DNA from: Isoetes taiwanensis | Lineage: Eukaryota; Streptophyta; Lycopodiopsida; Isoetales; Isoetaceae | Assembly: GCA_021234155.1 (NCBI GenBank) | Contig: JAJEKV010000033.1 | Span: 15,449,422 to 15,513,421, forward strand | DNA: 64,000 nt | Reading direction: 5' to 3' | Shown: positions 54,941 to 64,000 of the stretch, in pieces | How the letters are laid out: each line of letters opens with the position of its first letter | Numbering within the stretch: the first letter of the stretch is position 1 | Position numbers and translations under genes: made by a program | The notes under the pieces: model-generated | What the model was told of the DNA's origin: nothing | Databases searched by the model: none | The model's input: the letters and a program-made list of their open reading frames with translations, nothing else

Positions 54941-57565
54941 TTTCAAAAATGAGCTCGGCAGCAGCGCCGACATCGCCTGTTTAACCTGCCTTTCTATATG
55001 TCGCCAAGCTATGGCAACATCGAAGGGTGTATCGACGGCACCGGAGCTGTGAATGTGGAAGCTATGGCGGTGAACGTTTTGGTGAAGGAAGGACCCCCCC
55101 CTCCCCCCCCGCCCCCCAAATTAGAAAATGTCCCCAAGTAATATTCATTGCGGAACATTATACCTAATTACAACGTCGAAAATAAATTGTAATATAGGTT
55201 TTTTTTTTTTTTTTTGCCCGGATGAATGTATCAGATTTAGCGCCGATGAACGGTTTGGATGGTGATCCTCGTAGTAGCATCCTATTGGTTGTCAGCTTTC
55301 CCGCCTTGGGTCGTGCCTGCACCTTTCCTTCCGGCCTTCTCCTTCCTTCCGGCTATGGCGACCTCTTTCCGGCTATGGCGACCTTCTTTTCCTTCTTTTC
55401 CTTCCAGCCTAGCGATGGCGCAGGGCGAGGGCAAGGGCAAGGGCTGGCCTTAGTGGCCTTGCTTGTTCTTGGATATGGCAATCCTCATTACAAATCCGGG
55501 ATCACAAAGAGATCCGCATGTTCTAACATTCCTCCTTCCGGCTATGGCAACCTCTTTTTCTTCCAAATTCTTTTCCTTGAGCTATTTTCCTTCTTTTCCT
55601 TCTTGGATATGGCAAATCCGGCGATCCCAAACCCAAGTGGTGGAGAATGCCGCTGTGCATCCTAAAAAACCGAATCAATCATCCGGCAAGTATTGCTTTT
55701 ATTTCTGTAGAAAAGTGTCGTTAAGGATTACTTGCTAGAAGTTTTGTGATGGTAGCCTACTCTTGTTTGCTATTTTCTAACCAATTCCAAGTCTCAAATA
55801 CTTTTGGCGGGGCCTTGGAACCCAAATGCATGGTATGCTGGCACAGCCAGCAAAGATTTGCTGCTGGTTACGCGATGCCTCCTTATGCGAGGATATTATG
55901 GATATGCGGCACCGGGATGCGTTATCGGGATTGGCCCACATCCTATGCATAAAGGGACCATCAAAGCTGCCCCCAAGGCTCTCCCGAAACATCAACAATT
56001 ATGGGAGGTTCGGTACCACTTCATGAATATTAGAAGCAAGATTTTCTGATTTCTTCGTTTTGTTTGCTTTCACATTTTCTTCTTGAGGCTACATGTTGAT
56101 TGTTTGATAGGTTTCTTCATTGTTTGCGATCAATGGAGAACATACATATTTGGGCTGCCTTAGCACGTCGCGTATGAAATATCATTTTTAAGGAGCAAGG
56201 TCATGCGGATTTGCAAGGGCGGGGGCTAGGTTTTACTTCTAACTCTTTACTTTTCTTCTTTGTTCTTCTTCGTTCCTAATGTTCTTCTTGTTTTTCTTTT
56301 TATTGCACGTAGCATTGCGGATATATGACAAAATACTATCTCATTTGTTGTTCATCCACATGTACTTTTTGTTCATTCTCTTTTTTTCTCCTCACCGATT
56401 TGGGTTTGTTGCCAGGCCTTGCTTTTCTTGATTTGTGTTTGTTTGCTGCAACAGGCTTTATATGAAAATAAATGTAATACTTTATATCTTGCTCAAGCTT
56501 CAAGCTTACAGTTGGAACTCGGCAAGATGATCTGCTGATTCATTTGTATATAATCTCAGACTAGTTGCAGTCTGCATTGTATGAGTAGGCAATTGCCTTT
56601 ACGAAAAAAAATATCAACTTCATGGTTTTAGTCTACAATTTTTTATCAGTATTTCTCTTTTCCAATTCTCGATTGTGCTGTATATTATGTACTTCCATCT
56701 TTTCCCTCCAATGGTTTTAATGGCATGTATTTATTTGCATATAATGATTTATCAAAGAAGCACTTAGACTTAATGATCCACTAGATTCCTACAAGCTTTC
56801 TTATTTTAAATACAATCATATTGATTTTTAAATTGTGTGGTATATATTATTATTTGAATGTATGCCATGTGGCAATATTTGATTGGTTCGAAGATATGTT
56901 AGAAACATTAATATTTTTTCTACATGTCATAATAATAAATTTTTATTTAAAAATGTATGCCACGTGTCGATATTTGATTAGTTAAAATAAGTTTTTTTTA
57001 ATTTAAAAAGTATACTACGTGTCAATATTTTATTAGCTAAAAGGTAATTAGAAACAACACCTTGAATTTCCTATATGTTATTATAATGCTCTTTTACATG
57101 TCCTTATTTTAGAAGAACAATACTTTATAGCACTAAAAACAATAGATAGATTTCAATAACACATGTCGTTCTTTTGTAAATAACATGTGGTTTTTTTAAA
57201 AACCATTGTTGTAAGTTAGTCTTTCACGTATAGCAATATTTAAATCTACGTGTCTTATTTTAATGAAAAACAACACGTGGCTCTTCAAAAAAACAGCAGT
57301 CAAGAAAAAAAACTACACGTCGAAAAAGTTCGGTAAAAACAACACTGAAAAAAAGGACACGTTGACAAAAAACAAAAAAGTGTGAGAAAAACCACTGTGG
57401 GATTTTTTGCCAAAAAACCACTGTCTCTTTGTGCAAATCCGGATAAACGGGCCACGTGGACTTTTTGGGCCATTTTGGTGTTGTTTTTGGCATAAAACAA
57501 CACTTCCGTACAAGGAAAAAACAACTATGGACCAAAAATTGGGGTCAGTGTGACTTTATTTGCAG
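54941..57565. other. Mixed low-complexity DNA, no gene recognised
   Basis: Features are a C-rich tract (55093-55117), a T16-17 tract (about 55199-55215), repeated TTCCGGCTATGGCGACCT (55340-55390), and three degenerate units of about 65 bp with CACGTGTCGATATTTGATTA (56860-57060). From 57180 to 57550 the text is rich in AAAAAACAAC and CACGTGG. An 81-codon frame at 55804 (MAGPWNPNAWYAGTASKDLL) has no recognised content. Confidence 0.45.
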
Positions 57566-58135
57566 CTGGACAACGCATCTGGACAGAACAAGAATAGGTA
57601 CGTCTTCTCCTATCTTTCTTACCTAGTATATCTTGGTGTGCTTGAAGAGATTGAGCTAGGGTTCATGATGCCCGGTCACACACATGATGATATCGATGCC
57701 TTGTTTGGTAACTTCTCTACATCTTTAAAGAAGGCTGAGATGCTCACAATGCCAGAACTACTGTATGAATTCCACAAATGCAACTTGAATACACCTGTGC
57801 CCTATGTTGTTGACAAAGTTCCGGATTGGAAGGGTTTTATAGAAGGCTACATACCAGATGGGGATGATAGATTGACAGGTCATACCACCCCTCTAACTTT
57901 CAGATTCACTATGAATGGTGATTGGCCAGTCATGTATTACAAAACTCGACCCACTTACTTGGATTGGTTGCCTGCTGGTGGAATAAAGATGTGGAAAGAA
58001 AAAGAGGACGGGAAGCCCATGATGCCAGTTGGATATCCTAAGCTGCTTCCTCCCAAGAAATCAGTGAAGGACCTTGGCCTTTGCTGCGAACAAGATCCAC
58101 AAGCATATATTGCATTGGGTTGCTTGTTCAACTAG
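57566..58135 (+). pseudogene. DUF7869-type transposase-like gene, C-terminal half
   Basis: After the acceptor ATTTGCAG the frame reads LDNASGQNKNRYVFSYLSYL, VYLGVLEEIELGFMMPGHTH and DDIDALFGNFSTSLKKAEML, then VDKVPDWKGFIEGYIPDGDD and RLTGHTTPLTFRFTMNGDWP, and WLPAGGIKMWKEKEDGKPM. This is the DUF7869 domain: LDN..G.NKN and GHTH(E/D)DIDA hold acidic residues that may be a DDE-type catalytic set (inference). It is open for 190 codons. Its missing N-terminal half lies 10 kb upstream at 46618-47340. A short segment expected between LKRLE and LDN is absent from both halves. Confidence 0.75.
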
Positions 58136-58740
58136 TATCAAGGGTGCTCCAAACCGCCAAGTACTCCTACGGCCACGCCCACGATTGAATATTGGATGAA
58201 ACTCTTGCAAGAACTTCGGGAACATCAGCAGTGTGATTTAAGGCACTTATAATGACTTCGCCACGCGTACTAGGCAAGCACAAGCTCCACCTCATGTAGT
58301 CAGTAGTGGTGGAGCCAATTGCTACTATCACTCCTCCTTATGTCGGCCCCACGGAAGGACAAACTGCATCTTAGAATTCAACCCATACAAAGTTTTGAAG
58401 AAAGGTATGTTTATTATGGCACGCCCTGATGACTTGGGTGGGCCTAGCTACTGAGGACCCACAAATGGATGATAAGAAGGAGAACTTTGAGATCGCTTCG
58501 ATGACTTGGTGGGAGCCAATCCCAAAGGAGGAACCAAGTCTACCCAAATTAATTATGCCAATTGCTGGAAGAAGAGATGGAGGCCAACGACTGCAAGTGA
58601 CCGCATAGAAGTGGAGACTATCGACTACGCTTGGGAGCCATCAAACAAGAAGAAGATACCTAATACTATTAAGATACCCGTGCATGCTGCTAAGGCATAT
58701 GCAGCACTCGCAGGGGATGTCAACTAGTATTTGAAAATGA
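58136..58740 (+). other. Likely decayed 3' end of the DUF7869 gene
   Basis: The last piece (58506-58727) ends WEPSNKKKIPNTIKIPVHAA and AKAYAALAGDVN before a stop. It is on the same strand and may be the remainder of the same protein or a second ORF of the element. No homology is recalled. Confidence 0.3.
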
Positions 58741-61700
58741 ATCATTCATCCAAGTGTACTAAAAAATGGTCCATAAATTCAGGTATTGTCCATAATTAAT
58801 GAAATTGTGCTTTTAATGATGTAATATAGGTTTAATTTAAGTGTGCTGATCACAAATATACAATCAGATTCCTGAAAAGACACTATATCAACATTACATG
58901 CCAACCCAAACAAAGTGCTACTGCAGAGGGTTGCCCTCATATAGAGTTGGTATAAAATGTATTGGGTCAATGTATAAGATAATTCTGCATCTCAACCACA
59001 TAGCATAGACACGACAATTAAATGAAACTTATCATGCAATTATTGCTAAATTTGAAATATGTAGGGTAATTGATGTCTATAATAGGTTCCCAAAACTTTC
59101 AACTATTTTCAACTACAAACTACAACTGTCACATCTCTACATTTCGGACAAAGCGGTGGCATGACAATGAGTATATGCTCCCGCAACAAAGTCGAATATG
59201 GAAGAGTTGATGACTATGATCAGCAACATCAAATGTACCCGGTTTCCACCTCTCTCGGTATTCTAGTTGCATATAACGCTACCCCAAGGTCATAAACAAT
59301 TAAACAATAGTTGTAATCACCACGGGCTCATCCCCATACATAACCGGTTTATGCAAACACGGAGGGACCCCTAACACGCCCATTCCGAAGATAACATGCT
59401 CTGAAAGTGCTCTCAAAGTCCAATAGTCACGATGGACTGAAAAAAATGGGAGCAAAGAAATAAGGATAGCTGCAAGCCCCATAACAGTTCTTATCGATAC
59501 AAATTTCTCCAAAATTTCTCCAAGCCGAAATGCACATAAAAAAAGAAATGTTGAGAGGTGGTCTGAGAGTGAAGCATCATGTGTGTTATGATAGAAAAAC
59601 TTAATAATGTGTGGCATGGTATCCATGGCATAGCCGAAGTTTTATCTTAACATCTTGTTTTGTAATACTTAAAAAGGTTAATTTTGATATTACCATATGA
59701 CTCCCATTTTAGAAAAGTTTGCGAGAAAAAGACCTTGTAACAGGGGAAGTTCCTCCCTCTGCCTATATGGACCACTTGGATCTTGCAATTTCGAACAATT
59801 TTATAGCTGCTGCAGATCTTCACATGCATGGTTTTTTCTTCCACTGCTTGTCTTTGTTTTGTGTGTGCTTTGTTAAAGCACCATATCTCGTCAACACTAA
59901 TACTTGGTGGCTTGAAAGTTCTTTTCTTGTCTTCCGTGCCTAGATGGGCCATTACCAACAGGCACATCATCCGATGTGTCTACCACCTATTCTCATCGAC
60001 AAAGATACCTAATATATGTAGAATGCAGCTAGATGCGACAAAATCAATGCCATTATTCCCTTCAAACCAAGAGTTATGGATGGGCACTAGCCCAGGCATT
60101 GTATAGGACAAACGAAAGAAGCGAACAGATTTTGAGGAAGAAACATTGACAAATTACTCAGCAAGGATGGCAGTTCATGTATATCAAAGTATGACTAACT
60201 GGGATTAGGTTATAGCATTCATTACCTCTTTGAATAAACACATTCACAACATGTGTTTCAGAATCCTCCTGCAAATATCGGCCCTCTTGCAAACCAAATG
60301 GCAAACGCTCTTGCAATCTAGGGTTTCAATCTCTATAAACCAAGAGCGTATTTCATCTGCTCTGATTCCAATCTGCAAGATATTTCACAAGTACCTGGAA
60401 AGGTCGCTCTAGCTGCAAATCTCTCTGAGATAAAGTACTAGAGAAAATCATAAATTGAATCCTTTCTAAGCCTAAAACGTTACTTTTCACAAATACACCA
60501 GCTAAACCCATGGCTCCCCAACCAGTAATATCGTTAAGGTTTAATGTAAATTATCTAATAGAAACATAAAAAATATAGCATTCACAAAATAAGACAAATG
60601 ACATGTTAGATGTATCATGGATTAACCTGCTTCGGTGTCGCAAATATCTATGGTGGATTTGCATGCTTCTAAAGGATGGGTTTTGTATGTTTCATCTCAG
60701 TAAGCTACAATGCTGCATATTTCATATGAAGAAAATAAAGAAACAGAAAGCCATGCAATTTAGAGCATAGTAAGGTTTGAGCCCTTCTCGAGTTTGCAAA
60801 ATCGAGAGTAAAATACCTGGTTTAAATCAAAAGAGAAGCTCTTCAAGAGTAAAGAACCAACTCGGAAGCAAGAATATAAAAATCCCAATCAAATGCTGAT
60901 CCAAGTTCATTCTACAATCTTTGCATCGAGATAGCAAAACAACCTAAAAAGACAACAAATGATTTCAAAATCTTGACTTGCACGATGTTTACACTTCTCG
61001 ATCGATAATGCGGATATAAGGGTCCACTTCCAAAGCCTACGCAGAGTCCATGTGTGCAATTCTCAGATATCTTGAAATTTGTTCTTGGGTTTACTTGCAA
61101 AAATGAATTGCCGGACTTTTGCCGCTCCTCGATCAATAGGGCTCATTGTAGAAATTCTCCGCCAATGCATCGGAATGAGGAAATTTAAAACAACTACCTG
61201 AATCGTGAGGTGCAACAAGACTAGTCCTTAGAATCTTTGAGACAAAGATCGGTCGCCAAACCAACATTTCCTTTACATTGCGAATCCTATAAATTCTTCA
61301 AGCTATGATTTTCTTGGCCTCGACACAAAAATTTGCTTGCATTTCACACAAGGAAAAAAGCTTGCATGGCTTTAAAGCCACATCCCGTGTCCGTGAATCC
61401 GTGAAGAAGATAGAAACGTCTCGCATCGATCGGGACTTGTGACTCACAGACAAACCCTTGGAATCCAAATAATACCTCTGTTTAGCCCAAAACCAAAGGT
61501 CATTGTGTTCCAAGAAAATCAGGTATTTGTTTCAAAATGGGTCGTAAATAACCACCATTCTGTCTTAAATGAATGCATATTCAAGCAAGAGCTCGATCAT
61601 ATTTAGCAATGCCACAATACCTCCTTCAAAAGAAACATTCGCCCATTTCTAGATGTTCCACTAAACCACACCTCAAAATGCATCTAATATTTGTTGACCA

Positions 61701-61800
61701 AACCAGGCTCCTGCCGAGCACGCATGTAGCAAATCGGTCAAGAACTTCCCCTCGGGTGAAATCCCGATTAGACGAAATCACGGAGGAAAAAAATCTTGTT
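58741..61800. other. AT-rich DNA, nothing recognised
   Basis: Open pieces on both strands are short or leucine-rich by composition (for example a 108-codon minus frame at 59626-59300) and match no family I know. No repeats stand out. Confidence 0.5.
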
Positions 61801-62770
61801 GTTCGAACTCCCGATCAAATGAAAGATTGCAACCGACTTATCAAATGCCGATGCTCAAGAATCCCGGAAGAGAAAAGAAAAGAAAAGTCGATCCCGGAAG
61901 AATCGGCGGATGCTTTGGTCACAACAATTTGCATGGGTTCCGAGATGGCCAAGAAGGAAGTCGTTACCAAGCTCGGGCTTTTATTAAAAGTAGATGAAAC
62001 CGGCCAGAATGGCGATCGGTGACGCAGGCCATTTTCCATGCTTATACGACTTCTTAACTCGATGATTCTCAAGTCCGTGAGAATGCAATTGCATGTCTGC
62101 TTAATATATGCCTTCATGATAAAAAACAAGAGGGCAATTATGGATATTCCGAAACTCGGATAATATTAGCAAGGTCTTAAATGCGGGCTTGACTATAGCA
62201 AAAACAGTCTTCTTTTTTAACACTTTTAGCCTTATGTCAATAAAGGAGTATAGGGATACAAATGTGAGAATGATGCGATTATATCCGGCTTTCTCGTGCA
62301 TTGCTAGAAGATGCTCTAGAGGGTCTTTTCCATCTTTCCTCATCCGATATGAATAAGTTACGCTGGTTTGTGCGGTGTGCGCGGTTTAAACCGCTATCGA
62401 TAATTCATGATAGAAGGGCGCCGCTTGAACATTCAAAGAATGGAAGGTTGGTTCGAGATATATTGGCGTTATTAAGTATGATAGGTAAATGTCAAGAAGG
62501 GGCATTGGAAATAAGTCGAGCAGTGCAATTCCCTCCTAGTTGAAATCCACGGAACCTCTGTGCAGACAATGAGAAGCCGTGAAAATGCAAATTTCTTTGT
62601 GCTTCTAAATTTGTGCCGCATGTGTGGTCGGGCAATAGTAGAGGAAGTTGTTAATTGCAACTCATGTATGTCAACTCTGTACACTTGTGTCTTCAGTTCT
62701 CAGACGCCGCCCGGAAAGGTCGGTGCTTTGCTTCAGATCTTGATGGTAAATGAAAGATGCGTGTGAAGGA
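61801..62770 (+). pseudogene. ARM-repeat (plant U-box type) protein pseudogene
   Basis: Pieces in order: ADALVTTICMGSEMAKKEVV with KLGLLLKVDE (to 62020), a stop, then MLIRLLNS and, in another frame, DSQVRENAIACLLNICLHDK (about 62065-62135), EDALEGLFHLSSSDMNKLR (62301-62360), KNGRLVRDILALLSMIGKCQ with EGALEIS (to 62520), and RSRENANFFVLLNLCRMCGR and PPGKVGALLQILM (62566-62750). The phrases S.VRENA...LLN., DAL..LF.LSSSD.NK, EGA..I and SRENA...LLNLC are successive armadillo repeats as in plant PUB E3 ligases. No U-box is recognised upstream. At least three shifts or stops kill the gene. Confidence 0.7.
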
Positions 62771-62836
62771 GGAACGAAGAATTCCGCCAAAGACATTGTT
62801 ACATATCTGTTTGGATGGTCTTCTTTGAACTAAAAG

Positions 62837-63100
62837 ATGATGTCAGCTTTATGTAAAGAGGATGAGTGTCAAATACAAAATTGCCAATCTGAAGGTTTGA
62901 TCATGATGATTTGTGGCCATTTTGATGGTATCACATGGTTTGCCATGACTTTTAGGCCTGCCATCAAAATCCTAATCTCAAAGGTCTGTCGACTTCGCAA
63001 AATAAAAAGGAAGCTTGCTTTCTATGGTCGCTATCTCTCTGTTGCTGGAAGAATGGTTTTAGCTAACTTCCTGTTGGCTAATGCCCATATTCAACTCTAG
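62837..63100 (+). pseudogene. LINE reverse-transcriptase fragment
   Basis: The frame contains RLRKIKRKLAFYGRYLSVAG followed by RMVLANFLLANAHIQL, the K..FYGR.LS.AGR..L...LLA block found after the RT palm of plant L1-type LINEs. The downstream text (KYVWRFLLG at about 63165) continues the family pattern in another frame, so a decayed LINE ORF2 on the plus strand runs towards the window edge. Confidence 0.65.
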
Positions 63101-64000
63101 TTGCTTTGAAATCTATTTACCAACAGATCTGAGGGCAGTTTGCTCAAGCTTTAGCAGGTAAGTACGTTTGGAGGTTCCTTCTTGGATAATCTCACCATGT
63201 AGCTTCTTTACTAAATATTGGCTTTCTAAAAGCCATTCGGGTGGACATCCAACCATTGAACATTAACTTTACCGAACTCTATCCTGCTGCCTAAATGTTG
63301 TCCTCTTAGAAGAATTCTTGTATCTGTTTTTGATCATGCACCTGTTGACATATCAAACTCAACACGCTATCTTTTGGTGTCCCCTAGTCTATGATAATCA
63401 GAATGAGTGCCTGGTACTGAGAAACCTCCTTTGGCTTCAAATCCCATTGGTAATGGCAGCAAAATCACTGCATAACCTAATAATATCATCTTAACTTTTT
63501 TCTAGACATTGGAAGTTAATAATATCAAACAAGCAGCTCCAATTTTGAAGTATTTATTCTACTCCAAACAATAGGAATATCTATGCTAAGGCTGCTACTA
63601 AGTGGAGTATTTAATATCGTGAAACTTTAAACCTGTTTTGCTAGTGTCGGGAAATCCAAATTGCTCTGCTATACATCACATAATATATTATATCTATTTT
63701 TGCAACATTTGATCACTTTGGGAGTGGCTAAATGTACCTCTCCATAACAATCCTTTCGGCTCCTTTGAGCTATAATGTCACTTTTATGGATGCCTCAATA
63801 ACCCTGGGTCAATCTGGAAACACAGAAATAGGGTTTGTCGTGGTAGTATACAATAGATTAAGGATGCAATTAAAAAAAACTTGCCTCTTCAAGGCTACGA
63901 CGATAGAACACAGGTGGTTACTTTGTTGGTTTATTTCTGTCATTTTCAATCCAGGATACTGATTGTGAACTCCTTTTTGATAGGGTACATGGAGGATTCA
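63101..64000 (+). other. Probable continuation of the LINE remnant
   Basis: Many stops and shifts; only KYVWRFLLG near 63165 is suggestive. No other gene is seen up to the end of the window. Confidence 0.35.

Noticed and set aside
57260-57535. Three overlapping phenylalanine- and cysteine-rich minus-strand ORFs
   Set aside because: They come from an AAAAACAAC-rich low-complexity stretch that is open in all three frames.
1-64000. tRNA or rRNA genes
   Set aside because: I looked for cloverleaf and rRNA core motifs by eye and found none; a weak tRNA could still be missed without a covariance search.

Overview
The window is nuclear DNA from a land plant with a repeat-rich genome. The evidence is spliceosomal GT-AG introns, plant-type L1 LINE fragments with a zf-RVT end, and decayed copies of plant gene families: a Gfo/Idh/MocA oxidoreductase, a CASP-like 4 membrane protein and an ARM-repeat (U-box type) protein. 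DUF7869-type transposase-like genes plus this retroelement load would suit a fern, lycophyte or other non-flowering plant, but the species cannot be fixed from the sequence. I see no intact housekeeping gene, no rRNA or tRNA, and nothing bacterial.

Layout. 1-9.9 kb: AT-rich DNA with a segmental duplication (595-1633 and 5035-5870), an oxidoreductase pseudogene (5773-6546) and a 200-bp Helitron2-like insertion (1051-1250). 9.9-27.9 kb: two adjacent, related reverse-transcriptase elements, A (9889-18836) and B (18837-27915). Each has a direct repeat at both ends (pseudo-LTRs), a three-exon gene and a structured RNA signal after the stop codon. They abut an L1 LINE on the minus strand (27901-29048), whose poly(A) tail they appear to have entered. 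29-36.2 kb: a second decayed LINE, then a gag-like LTR-retroelement remnant with its 3' LTR (35702-36243). 36.4-40.6 kb: a CASP-like fragment and unrecognised exon-like pieces. 40.6-45.5 kb: about twenty copies of a GC-rich palindrome whose arms are AAATTGGGC and GCCCAATTT. 46.6-58.1 kb: a DUF7869-type gene whose halves lie 10 kb apart; between them are 60-bp repeats, a 19-bp minisatellite in two inverted arrays, three 0.82-kb tandem units and three 0.31-kb units carrying a telo-box palindrome. 58-64 kb: AT-rich DNA, an ARM-repeat pseudogene and a LINE RT fragment.

The most interesting system is the A/B pair. In each, exon 1 (about 112 aa, basic start MGRKKGDLNMATR) lies inside the pseudo-LTR. 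Exon 2 is exactly 1545 nt in both and has a CX4CXCX7CXC cluster. Exon 3 (692-700 aa) is an RT with a DKASNN motif before the core, a motif A aspartate, GIPMGFSCSP, YIDDL and YDKR. All introns are phase 0. Every boundary of each element is an oligo-T tract. Introns, pseudo-LTRs and the DK motif point to Penelope-like elements, but there is no GIY-YIG endonuclease, so I treat the pair as an unusual, possibly undescribed plant lineage. B looks intact; A has a 5-bp frameshift in its 5' exon 1 that its 3' repeat lacks.
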